Assembly (NCBI RefSeq): GCF_014645795.1
Contig: NZ_BMMK01000009.1
Coordinates: forward strand, 1-64,000
Direction: 5' to 3'
Source: Longimycelium tulufanense
GTDB taxonomy: Bacteria; Actinomycetota; Actinomycetes; Mycobacteriales; Pseudonocardiaceae
Length of the DNA: 64,000 nucleotides
The translations under genes and the position numbers were made by a program. The notes beneath the pieces were generated by a model. The model was given only the letters and a program-made list of their open reading frames with translations, was not told the DNA's origin and searched no databases. Below are positions 26,269 to 34,331 of the stretch, piece by piece. Within the stretch, counting starts at the first letter, position 1, and every line of letters begins with the position of its first letter.

Positions 26269-28197
26269 CTAGTACCCGTAGACGAACGTACGGGTGGGTG
26301 TGCCTACACCGGTGACCGGGTCCCACCCCGGCATCGACTGCAGGCTCTGCGGCTTGCTGTCGAAGTCCACGAGGTAGCTTCCGGTCACGAGTGTCCTGTC
26401 GGCGAGGTGCATGCGCGATGTCCATACGCCTGCGTCGTGGTGGGTCACGTCAGCGAGCCCCGGGCTGCGGTAGGAGCGATAGATCCAGGGGTTCAGGAAT
26501 CCCATGCGCTGGACACCGTGTACCTGCATGCGGTCGGCGAGCAGGCCAGCGATCAATGGTGAGGCCAGGCTCGTCCCACCGACGGGCTCGAGGACGAAAC
26601 CGTGCGGTGCCTGGGTGAACCCGATGCGCATGCCGGTGAAGTTGTTGGCCAACGCGGAGATGTCCGGCACCGCGCGCTGTCCCCTGGCGTAGCGGGTCGA
26701 CACCACTCCCCTCTGGTAGATCGGCATCGAGTAGTTGGGCGACACGCCGCCACCCGCGCCACCGATGAAATCCCCGTCCGCTGACTGGATCGGCGCCCAT
26801 TGCCCGTCCTGGAGCTGGTCGGCGGAGTTCTCCCAGCCCGTGGTGAACTCGACCCGGTTCTGCGCATCCAGTCCCACCGAGGTGCCGCCGACCGCGGTCA
26901 CCATCGGGCTCTCGGCAGGGAAATCGGGCGCGGCGAAGCCGAACGCGGACGGACCGGAGTTGTCACCGGAGTCCCCGGAGGAAAACAGGATGCTCTGGCC
27001 CTGGTTCGCGGCCTGGGTGACCATGTCGGCGAACTGCGTCCGGACGTCGGTGGGAACCTCGGGCTCGTCCTCACCCCAGCTGTTGCTGATGACGGGGGTC
27101 TCGTTCTGCGCGATGGCGGTGTTCAGCGCCTCGAACACGCTGCCGCTCTCGGGCGCTCCGCCGTAGTAGACGATGTCGGCGTCCGGGGCCATGGCGCGTA
27201 CCGACTGGATGTCCAGTGCCTGTTCGACACCCCAGCCCGAGCCTCGGCACTCGGGGGCGTCGGCGGCCGCGCCGGGTTGCAGGACCTCCCGGTACTGGCC
27301 CGGCCGCAACGGCGGCAGGCCCATCCGCCGCGACCACCGGTTGGTGTCGGACTCGGCCGTGGCCAGGGTGCACTCACCGGTGATCCCGATGGTGCGGCCA
27401 GCACCGGTTGCCTCCTGCCCCAGGCCGTAGATCGCCCGCAGCTGGTTGGCGGTGTAGCCGCACAGGACGTTCGACTGCCGGCCCTCCGGGTACTTCTGCG
27501 GCACCGCGGTGTTGTTGTGCTGCGCCCAGTACTCGGCACAGTCCTCCTCCGCCCCACCGCTCCCTTCCGGGCCCTGGGTTGTCTGCTGTGGGGACCTCAC
27601 GAGTCGGGATCGGATCAGACGGTGGGAATCGTCCAGTCCCAGCACCGCGCTGACCTCCCCGCGAAGATCCGCCGGTATCCGGACCGGTGATTCCGGCGCC
27701 ACGAGGACGTCCTTGCCGTACCGGTAGCGCGCCAGCCCTGTCCCGAACGCCCTCTCCAGTTGCTCGACCCGTCCGGTGGCGGTGACGAGATGCCGATTGG
27801 CTGATACACCCTCCACGTGCAGTCCCGCCTCTTGGAGCCACGTGCGCACCCGGTCCACTGTGTGCTGGTCCGGGCCGAACCGGTCGACGAACTGCTCGGC
27901 GGTGAGGAAATGCCGGTACCGTGGTGAGCCAGGGGTGGAGACCTCGATTGCACGTTGCTGGGCCTCGGCGCGGTTCCGCAACGACAGGGCCACCAAGACC
28001 CGCCGTTGCGACCCCGGAGAAACCCGACCAGCTTTCAGGTCTGGCCGTGCCCATTGGGGGGTGCTACCGGGCATCGGGACACGATCGTTGACCGCATCGC
28101 CGTTCGTGGGCTGGGCGACGGCGGGGCCTGCCCCCACCAGCGCCAGGACCATGCACCCGACGATGAGCCGTGCCGTGCGGAACCATCGAGCCGCCAT
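26269..28197 (-). CDS. secreted S53 (sedolisin/kumamolisin-type) serine carboxyl protease
   Basis: 642 residues with a signal peptide (ARLIVGCMVLALVGAGPAVAQ) and a pro-kumamolisin activation domain (about 45-190), then the S53 catalytic domain. Catalytic residues: Glu325 and Asp329 in GWGVEQALD, oxyanion Asp409 in FSSGDSGDNSG, and Ser543 in GGTSLASPL. The calcium site is suggested by the C-terminal DVTHHDAGVW and GWDPVTGVGTPT, with a spacing less regular than usual. These endopeptidases generally work at acid pH outside the cell. Start ATG 28197 follows GGGGGA; an upstream in-frame ATG (28260) would bury the signal peptide. Its location between mycP and eccB is unusual. Confidence 0.9.
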   Translation of the reverse strand: MAARWFRTARLIVGCMVLALVGAGPAVAQPTNGDAVNDRVPMPGSTPQWARPDLKAGRVSPGSQRRVLVALSLRNRAEAQQRAIEVSTPGSPRYRHFLTAEQFVDRFGPDQHTVDRVRTWLQEAGLHVEGVSANRHLVTATGRVEQLERAFGTGLARYRYGKDVLVAPESPVRIPADLRGEVSAVLGLDDSHRLIRSRLVRSPQQTTQGPEGSGGAEEDCAEYWAQHNNTAVPQKYPEGRQSNVLCGYTANQLRAIYGLGQEATGAGRTIGITGECTLATAESDTNRWSRRMGLPPLRPGQYREVLQPGAAADAPECRGSGWGVEQALDIQSVRAMAPDADIVYYGGAPESGSVFEALNTAIAQNETPVISNSWGEDEPEVPTDVRTQFADMVTQAANQGQSILFSSGDSGDNSGPSAFGFAAPDFPAESPMVTAVGGTSVGLDAQNRVEFTTGWENSADQLQDGQWAPIQSADGDFIGGAGGGVSPNYSMPIYQRGVVSTRYARGQRAVPDISALANNFTGMRIGFTQAPHGFVLEPVGGTSLASPLIAGLLADRMQVHGVQRMGFLNPWIYRSYRSPGLADVTHHDAGVWTSRMHLADRTLVTGSYLVDFDSKPQSLQSMPGWDPVTGVGTPTRTFVYGY

Positions 28198-28558
28198 CGC
28201 GTCCCCCGATCTGCTCGCCGGGTGATCGAAAGTCTCACCAGGCAACTGCCGGAACGACACGGCCGCAACCGGTGGGTAGCGGTTGTGGGGGATCAGCGGA
28301 CCCCGAGTTCACCAGCTCAGGTGATCCGCAACGCCTCGTCAGGGCGAAGACTGGCGTCGGCGGGTCCGCGGCTGGGCATCACCGCGCCGGAGCCTGGTCG
28401 CGTCGGTGGTGGGCTCAGCCGATCCGGGACGGAGTCGACACCGCCTACGGCCCCGGTGCGCATGGGCCCGCGCCCCGTTGCTGGACCAGCCAACCTCGTC
28501 GGTCAGCCCTATTCTCCTGAGCATCTCGACTGTCGCTGTTCGCGATCGGGGCCCGGAG
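28198..28558. other. divergent S53 / phytase-like intergenic region
   Basis: 361 bases without a convincing gene. It should carry promoters for the S53 protease (minus) and the phytase-like lipoprotein (plus). I see no strong consensus boxes or hairpin. Confidence 0.5.
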
Positions 28559-29491
28559 ATGGAGAGCCAGAGGGTGCTGCCGAGACTCGCGGTTGCCGTC
28601 TGTACGGCGACCTTGTTGGCAGCGCCCGGATGTGGTTCGCCGGACTCCGGGCCGCCCCCGGACAACAAGGTCAAGCTCGTTCTCGACACCCCGAACCAAC
28701 CGGGCCTGCCGGAACGCCTGCGGTTGGCCAGCGACCCGCTGGTGGTACCGGAGGGGCCACCACCGAGCCGCACCGGGCTGGCCGAGCTGCGGCTGGCCGG
28801 TAGCAGGCAGTTCTCAGCGGGCCAGCTGCCGGCGATCAAGCAACGCATCAGTGCGCCCCTGATCGTCGTCGTGGACCTTCGTCAGGAGTCGCACCTGTTC
28901 GTCGACGGATCGGCGGTCAGCTGGCGTGGACCCGGTAACAAGGCGAACGCCGCCCTGAGCCACGTCGAGGTACTCGCCGACGAGGAACGGAAGAAGGTCG
29001 AACTCACCAGGGAACCGAGCACGACCATCCAGGTTGGGGATCACACGAGCACGGTGTCGGCGCCCAAGACCGTCCAGACCGAGATCACGGTCGTCACCGA
29101 CGCGGGGATGGGGTATCTCCGGCTCACCGTGCCGGACGTCGAACCTCCGCAGGACGACGACGTGGACCGGTACCTCCGCCTCTTCCGGGAGCTGCCGAGC
29201 GACCAGTGGGTCTACTTCCACGGCGGGGAGGGCATGGGCAGGACCACGATGTTCATGGCCATGCACGACATGCTGCACAATGCGAAGCAGGTCAGCGAGG
29301 ACGACATCGTCCGCCGGCAGCAGATACTGGCGCTGCAGACCGCCCGGACCGACGCGGAAAGGGCGACGATGCAGTGGTTTCCCAACGGACCGCAACTCGC
29401 GTTCCTGTCCACTTTCTACAAGTACGTCCAGCAGAACGCCGACGGATTCCAGACCGCCTACAGCGACTGGCGCCGCAGCGGCGGAAAGTAG
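28559..29491 (+). CDS. phytase-like (PhyAsr-type) lipoprotein lacking catalytic Cys
   Basis: 310 residues. A short lipoprotein-type signal ends at LLAAPGC (Cys25). The body matches cysteine-dependent phytases of the PTP-like class: VDLRQESHLFVDGSAVSW, a general-acid loop around Asp193 (RLTVPDVEPP) and the P-loop HGGEGMGRTTMFMAMHDML, followed by EDDIVRRQQ. In active enzymes the P-loop reads HCxxGxGR; here residue 222 is Gly (codon GGC), so the nucleophile is absent although His221, Arg228 and Thr229 remain. It is therefore probably a non-catalytic inositol-phosphate- or phosphate-binding protein outside the membrane (inference). The GTG at 28574 is an alternative start with a better-spaced GGAGAG. 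Confidence 0.82.
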   Translation: MESQRVLPRLAVAVCTATLLAAPGCGSPDSGPPPDNKVKLVLDTPNQPGLPERLRLASDPLVVPEGPPPSRTGLAELRLAGSRQFSAGQLPAIKQRISAPLIVVVDLRQESHLFVDGSAVSWRGPGNKANAALSHVEVLADEERKKVELTREPSTTIQVGDHTSTVSAPKTVQTEITVVTDAGMGYLRLTVPDVEPPQDDDVDRYLRLFRELPSDQWVYFHGGEGMGRTTMFMAMHDMLHNAKQVSEDDIVRRQQILALQTARTDAERATMQWFPNGPQLAFLSTFYKYVQQNADGFQTAYSDWRRSGGK

Positions 29492-29759
29492 TCTGGAACA
29501 CGTTTCTCACGAAGCGGTCACCGGGCCGCGGCTCGCCAATGATCCCTCGTCGTACCGCGGCTGTCGCCCGATGTATGAGGCGTCAGTGGATGCGCGTTCA
29601 CCGACCGCTGCGTGCGCTGCGACGGCTTGTGCAGCATCCTCCACCTGCTTGGCATAGCCGCGCAGTCGGTCTCGACCCTCACACCGTGCACATCGGCCCC
29701 CGCTGACGTTGTTGCATCGATGGGAGAGTGCGGCAGTTCCCGCCGTGGCGCCCGCAACG

Positions 29760-31361
29760 TCAGTTGCCGAACAACCCGCCGTCCGAGTTGGCCTGGCCGG
29801 TTCCCTCCTTCTCCCCGGCCTTCGGCGCATCCGGCAAGTCCGCGCGCGGCGAGTTCGGGTCGACCGGAAGCGTGTCGTAGATCCGGTCGGCCAGCGCCGG
29901 GTCCAGCGGGGAACCGTTGGGCAGCAGCTTGAGGATGCTTTCGGGCGCCGGCTCGTAGCGGTCGCCCAGCCCGAGTCCCTGCGCGATCTGCGGGTTGGGC
30001 ACGCCGTACTTCACCCCGCGGTCGGAGACCACGAAGATCGGACCGGACGCGATCTCCATCTGCGTGGTGACGCTGCGCACCACCGCACCGCGGCCCGGGG
30101 GCATGAACGCCTGGTCGACGTTCTCCAGGCTCTGCTTGTTGAACTGGGCCAGCTTCACCGGTCGCATGTCCTTGGGCATCGGCAGCTCACCGCCGACCGA
30201 CACCGAGGTGCGCAGCTTGCTGTCCTTGCCGCTCCAGCGCAGGCAGGTCACCGGGGCCCTCTCGATCTCCAGGGAATTCGGCACCACGACCGGAAGATCG
30301 TCGATCCTCAGCTTCCTGTTGTCCGGCACCACCTTCGTCACGTCGGCGGGCGCCGCCTCGGTGAGCTTGCTCTCCTCGTTGGAGAACCGGATCAGGTCGG
30401 CCACCGCGCGCGGGACCAGCTGCACGCCCTCGCGCAGCACCACGTAGTACTCCTCGGGCTGGCCGGCCCGCTGCACCTTCACCACGCTGCCGACGGTCGC
30501 CCTGCCGATCGGGTAGCTGGGCTTCTCCCCCGCGCCCGGGATTCGCGGCGCGGTGATCTCGTCCACCTCGGGGATGGCGTTAAGCAGCGGGGTGCTGATC
30601 AGTCGCGGCACCACGTCCCGCAGGCGGAGCGCCTCCACCACCTGCTGGTTGTTCATGTCGACCTTGGCGCGGACCGTGGTGTGGTCGCCCCGCTCGTTGT
30701 TGTAGATCAGGTATGTCTGGCCCGTGCTGGCCTTGACCAGCAACGCGTTGTCATCGCTCAGCCGCGGGTTGGTTTCCTCGACGCCCATCAAAGCGGTCGT
30801 CACCACCTCCGGCTTCGCCTGGTACGACGGCAGCGACTTGTCGAGCGTGAGCGTGTCGCAGACCGACCACACGGGCGGAACCCGCTGTTCCGCGGAGGTG
30901 GGCAACATCTCCGGCGCGCCGGGGATCCCGGTGAGCGGGCCCTTCGGGGTGTTCTCCAGCGCTGAGTCGTCGACCAGTACCGGCTCGACCGGGCTGCCGC
31001 CGAAGGACTGCCCGCCGCTTCCCTTGGCGGCCTGCGCCATCAGCAGCAGCTTCGCCGAGGCGATGTTCGGCGTGGGAACGAGGATCTTGGGACTGCCGGC
31101 GACCACGTACGTGGCGCCGGATTTCGTGACGACGATGTTTCCGGCATCCGGAACGTGGCCCTTGGGGCTGAGCACGGCGAAGATCAGGAAGCCGAGCACG
31201 CCGACGATGCTGATGATGGCGCCGGCGGCCAGCGCACGCTGGTGCGTGCGCATCGGCTCGTGCAGCATCACCGCGTCCTTGCGCGTCAGCGCGGACTCCA
31301 TCCGGCGGAGCACGAAGCGGTACGCCTGGACCTGGGACTTGGTGGTAGGTGTTGAGGGCAT
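29760..31361 (-). CDS. eccB: type VII secretion protein EccB
   Basis: 533 residues. Short cytosolic N-terminus with the family start TTKSQVQAYRFVLRRMESAL, one membrane helix (about 44-65), then a large outer domain with the R-repeat fold. Two cysteines, Cys168 (VWSVCDTL) and Cys373 (APVTCLRW), fit the conserved EccB disulfide. GVKYGVPN, MPPGRGAVVRS and LPNGSPLDPALA are typical C-terminal blocks. A Gly/Lys/Glu-rich tail ends GLFGN. Start ATG 31361; an open frame continuing upstream runs antisense over eccE and is not coding. It belongs to the core membrane complex with EccC, EccD and EccE, and is divergent from eccE. Confidence 0.95.
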   Translation of the reverse strand: MPSTPTTKSQVQAYRFVLRRMESALTRKDAVMLHEPMRTHQRALAAGAIISIVGVLGFLIFAVLSPKGHVPDAGNIVVTKSGATYVVAGSPKILVPTPNIASAKLLLMAQAAKGSGGQSFGGSPVEPVLVDDSALENTPKGPLTGIPGAPEMLPTSAEQRVPPVWSVCDTLTLDKSLPSYQAKPEVVTTALMGVEETNPRLSDDNALLVKASTGQTYLIYNNERGDHTTVRAKVDMNNQQVVEALRLRDVVPRLISTPLLNAIPEVDEITAPRIPGAGEKPSYPIGRATVGSVVKVQRAGQPEEYYVVLREGVQLVPRAVADLIRFSNEESKLTEAAPADVTKVVPDNRKLRIDDLPVVVPNSLEIERAPVTCLRWSGKDSKLRTSVSVGGELPMPKDMRPVKLAQFNKQSLENVDQAFMPPGRGAVVRSVTTQMEIASGPIFVVSDRGVKYGVPNPQIAQGLGLGDRYEPAPESILKLLPNGSPLDPALADRIYDTLPVDPNSPRADLPDAPKAGEKEGTGQANSDGGLFGN

Positions 31362-31646
31362 TCTCGGCCTGCAGCTCTCCCGGTCGCGGTACGGTTCGGC
31401 AGGATAGCCGGGCGGGTGAACGTCCGGGTCCGGTTCATGCCAACTGGGCCCGCGGCGGCCGGCCCCGGCGTCGGCCATGGGAGCAGTGTTGATGGCAGCC
31501 GTCGTCGGCAACCTGCCGACGGCAGCTCGCCGGCTGCGGCCCGCTGGCGGGTGCCTGCCCGACGGCGGTCTGCGGGCGGTGTCCAGCCGGTGGCAGCCCG
31601 CTGGTGGCGGCAGCCGATCGACACCGAGCAGGGAGAGACCTAGCGG

Positions 31647-32969
31647 ATGTCCGTGACCACACCCCGTCCCGCCCCACCGGGGCCGCCGGCCACGGCGGCG
31701 GCCAGCGCGGCGAACGCGATGCGGGCCGCGGTGCGGGCCCGTCGGCGCACGGTCGGCGCGAGCCTGGGCGCGTTGCCGGTCACCAACCTGGTGGTGATCG
31801 AGGCCGGGCTGGCGTTGGGCCTGCTGCTGCTCGCGCTCGCCCCGAAGGCGTGGCCGGTGTCGGCCGCGGTGCTGGTGATCGCGATCGTGGTCGCCTTCAT
31901 CCGGTGGCGGGGCCGCTGGTTCACGCAGTGGGTCGGGCTCACTGTGCGCTACCTGCTCCGCCAGCACGGCCGTCAGGCCGAGCCCGCCGCGGCCACCGGG
32001 GCGCTGGAGCAGGCGGCTGAGCAGGCGCGGGGCGATGCCAAGGTGACCGGCGCGGAGGACCGCCGGGTGGCGTTGCTGCGGCTGGCCGTGCCCGACCTGG
32101 TGGTCGCGCACGGTATCGACCACGAGCGGCGACCGGTCGGGATGGCCTGGCACGAGGGCACCTGGACCGCGGTGCTGCTGGTCGACCCGGCCCCGGCGCT
32201 GGTGTCGCACTTCGGCGCGGCCCCGAACCTGCCGCTGGGTGCGCTGGCGCCGTGCCTGGAGGACCGCGGCACGGTGCTGGACGCGATCCAGGTGATCTGG
32301 CACTGCTACCCGGGCAGCACGTCGTTGCCGGTCAGCTCGCCGGCGTTGAACTCCTACCTCGAGGTGCTTGGCCCGTTGCCGGCGGCGGCGCGGCGCACCA
32401 CGTGGATCGCGGTCCGGCTGGACCCGCGCCGGTGCCCGGCGGCCGTGCGGGAGCGGGGCGGTGGCGTGGTGGGTGCGCACCGGGCGTTGATCGGTGCGTT
32501 GTCCCGGATCCGCAGCGCGCTGGGCGCGCGGGGCATCCCGACCCGGCCCCTGGACGTGGACGAGTTGCTGCACGCGGGGATCTCCGCGGCGGAGCTGACC
32601 GCGCTGCTGGGCTCGCCGAACCCGGTGCGGCTGCGGGAGCGGTGGACCGGGGTGACCGCGGGCGGTGTGGGGCACGCCAGCTACGCGATCACCGGCTGGC
32701 CGGACCAGCTCTCGCACAACCTGAACGCGTTGACCGGTGTGCGTGCGCTGTCGTCGACGGTGGCGTTGTCCCTGTCGCCGGGTGGTGAGGACGGCAACGT
32801 GGGGCTACGTGGCTTGGTGCGGGTGAGCGCGCGTACGCCGAGTGAGCTGGAGGCGGCCGACGACCGGCTCACGCACCTGGGCGAGCGGCTGGGCATCAGC
32901 CTGACGCCGCTGCGCGGGTTGCAGATGGCCGGATTGGCCGCGACGTTGCCGTTGGGAGGCAAGGCGTGA
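31647..32969 (+). CDS. eccE: type VII secretion protein EccE
   Basis: 440 residues. An Ala/Pro/Arg-rich N-terminus precedes two adjacent membrane helices (about 47-65 and 68-85), then the EccE cytosolic domain: RWRGRWFTQWVGLTVRYLLR, AWHEGTWTAVLLVDP, RTTWIAVRLDPRRCP, RVSARTPSELEAADDRL. EccE lines the periphery of the ESX membrane complex. The M. tuberculosis ESX-4 locus lacks eccE, so its presence here makes the system complete. ATG 31647 follows GGGAGAG. The stop overlaps the next gene's GTG start (GTGA). The 285-base divergent region before it contains a short inverted repeat GTCGGCA-ACC-TGCCGAC at 31504-31520. Confidence 0.9.
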   Translation: MSVTTPRPAPPGPPATAAASAANAMRAAVRARRRTVGASLGALPVTNLVVIEAGLALGLLLLALAPKAWPVSAAVLVIAIVVAFIRWRGRWFTQWVGLTVRYLLRQHGRQAEPAAATGALEQAAEQARGDAKVTGAEDRRVALLRLAVPDLVVAHGIDHERRPVGMAWHEGTWTAVLLVDPAPALVSHFGAAPNLPLGALAPCLEDRGTVLDAIQVIWHCYPGSTSLPVSSPALNSYLEVLGPLPAAARRTTWIAVRLDPRRCPAAVRERGGGVVGAHRALIGALSRIRSALGARGIPTRPLDVDELLHAGISAAELTALLGSPNPVRLRERWTGVTAGGVGHASYAITGWPDQLSHNLNALTGVRALSSTVALSLSPGGEDGNVGLRGLVRVSARTPSELEAADDRLTHLGERLGISLTPLRGLQMAGLAATLPLGGKA

Positions 32970-33688
32970 GCACCAGGTTGGACAACCAGGTCTCGGCCGC
33001 GGGCGTGGCACCGGAGTTCCTGGTCCCGCCGGAGGTGTTGGACGCGATCAGTCCGTCCGGCGACCGCGGTGGGCTGCTGCTGGGCTCGGGGTTGAAGGGC
33101 GAGCCGCTGACGATCTCGGTGCTGCGGAACGCGCCGACCCGGATCGTCATGGTCGGCGGGCTTTACCTGGCGCGGCAGCTCGCGCTGCGGGCGATGGCCA
33201 GTGGGGCGACGGTGATCGTGTCGACCGGCCGGCCGCAGGCGTGGGAGGTGTTGCGCCGGGCCGCGGGGCAGGGACCGGACGGTCGGCCGGTGCCGGCCGT
33301 GCAGATCCGGCGGCTGATCCCGACCGAGCTGGATCGGGCGACCGAGGACAACCCCGTGCTGATAATGCACGACGGGGGCGCGGTGCCGCAGGAGCTTTTC
33401 CCGCCGCGGTCGCCCTGGCAGACCACGTTGTACGTGTTGCCGTACCTGCATCCGCACGCGAGTGTGACGGCGAACGGCGCGGACTTGATCCTCTTGCAGC
33501 GATTGCCGATCGGGCAGGCGCACCTGGCCGGGCGGATCTGGCGGTTGGCGCCGCAGATGGCGCAGCAGCTGACGACGCTGAAGGATGACGGGGTGATCGC
33601 CCTGGGGCCGAACCTGTGGCGGCCCCTGCGGTTGGTGACGACACCGAAGGAACAGCAGATTCTCGGCCCCGTTCGCCGCGGGGACTAG
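32966..33688 (+). CDS. EccE-coupled protein, possible degenerate ATPase-like fold
   Basis: 240 residues, family not recognised. No signal peptide or membrane helix. Alternating strand/helix pattern: TRIVMVGGLYLARQLALRAM, ATVIVSTGRP, NPVLIMHDGG (Walker-B-like), ADLILLQRLP, and the C-terminal LWRPLRLVTTPKEQQIL, reminiscent of the beta-alpha folds of the distal EccC ATPase domains but without a P-loop GxxxxGK[ST]. The GTG start overlaps the eccE stop by four bases, so it is translationally coupled and likely acts with EccE at the inner face of the complex (inference). A terminator follows 14 bases after the stop. Confidence 0.78.
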   Translation: MSTRLDNQVSAAGVAPEFLVPPEVLDAISPSGDRGGLLLGSGLKGEPLTISVLRNAPTRIVMVGGLYLARQLALRAMASGATVIVSTGRPQAWEVLRRAAGQGPDGRPVPAVQIRRLIPTELDRATEDNPVLIMHDGGAVPQELFPPRSPWQTTLYVLPYLHPHASVTANGADLILLQRLPIGQAHLAGRIWRLAPQMAQQLTTLKDDGVIALGPNLWRPLRLVTTPKEQQILGPVRRGD

Positions 33689-33701
33689 GCCGGATGACGG
33701 G

Positions 33702-33737
33702 TGTCCCGGGCGCCGGTTGGCCGGACGCCCCGGGACA
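33702..33737 (+). terminator. terminator of the eccE operon
   Basis: TGTCCCGGG-CG (33702-33712) pairs with CGCCCCGGGACA (33726-33737) with one bulged G; an inner CCGG/CCGG pair closes the loop. It begins 14 bases after the stop codon of the EccE-coupled gene. Confidence 0.82.
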
Positions 33738-33740
33738 TGA

Positions 33741-33890
33741 ACAACGCACCCCGCCTGCGCGCGACTTCAGTCGGCCCAAGGCGTTGCGGGCCTCGTTGAG
33801 GGACTCACCCCCGCTCGCGGGGGACTTCCTGTTGCAGCGGCCGGTCAATCTCCCGAACCCGGGACCCATCCCTGCATGGGCGGGGACCTC
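33741..33890. CRISPR. possible relic of a type I-E-like CRISPR array (3 degenerate repeats)
   Basis: Three GC-palindromic units of 28, 28 and 29 bases at 33741-33768, 33801-33828 and 33862-33890. Each has a C-rich left arm, a G-rich right arm and ends GAC(T/C)TC; units 2 and 3 both begin GGAC.CA.CCC. The gaps are 32 and 33 bases, the usual spacer size for type I-E. Unit 1 and unit 2 agree at about 18 of 28 positions; units 2 and 3 at about 21. No cas gene is in the window and no fourth unit is evident, so this is at best a decayed or orphan array. Confidence 0.35.
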
Positions 33891-34166
33891 GTCCCCTCGC
33901 GCTCGGCGCGGCAACGCAGGCCCTCTCTCGGTCCCGTCCGTTCGACAGCCCGCATGCTCGAGCCGCCCTCCTTCCGGCAGCACCGTGGGCCGGCCGGTTG
34001 CGGCGCGGGCACGGCTCCGACAAAATTGTCCACACCATGTCCGTTCTCCGGACGGATAGCTTGTTGTTGACTCGACGTCATACCTTCGGCCACCCGTTCC
34101 GGGTAGCGCGTATCCCCGGCGTCCGCCGCAGGGGAATAGTCCGAAGAGCCTAGTTTCGCGGGCACG

Positions 34167-34200
34167 CGTAATTTCTGGTGGTACCACGCGGAATATTACG
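34167..34200. promoter_or_regulatory. nested palindrome upstream of the S8 protease
   Basis: CGTAAT (34167-34172) and ATTACG (34195-34200) flank a perfect palindrome GTGGTACCAC (34178-34187). It lies about 130 bases before the protease start in an unusually AT-rich stretch, which suits an operator site. No regulator can be named. Confidence 0.3.
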
Positions 34201-34331
34201 TTTCAACTCCTGTTTCCCCAGCTCAGCGCGCCATATCCTGGGTGGCACGTCCGCGCGGACGTTTTCCGTCCCCCAGCGCGCGAACCGGCCGACCGCCGGC
34301 GAGCGCACCCCTGCACTGAGGGAGCGAAACA

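Noticed and set aside
31362-32717. N-terminal extension of eccB running antisense across eccE
   Set aside because: EccB begins with its family motif at ATG 31361; the extension has no EccB similarity and overlaps eccE.
33702-33737. Counting the eccE-operon hairpin as a further CRISPR repeat
   Set aside because: Its position does not fit the 60-62 base period and its structure is a simple terminator stem.
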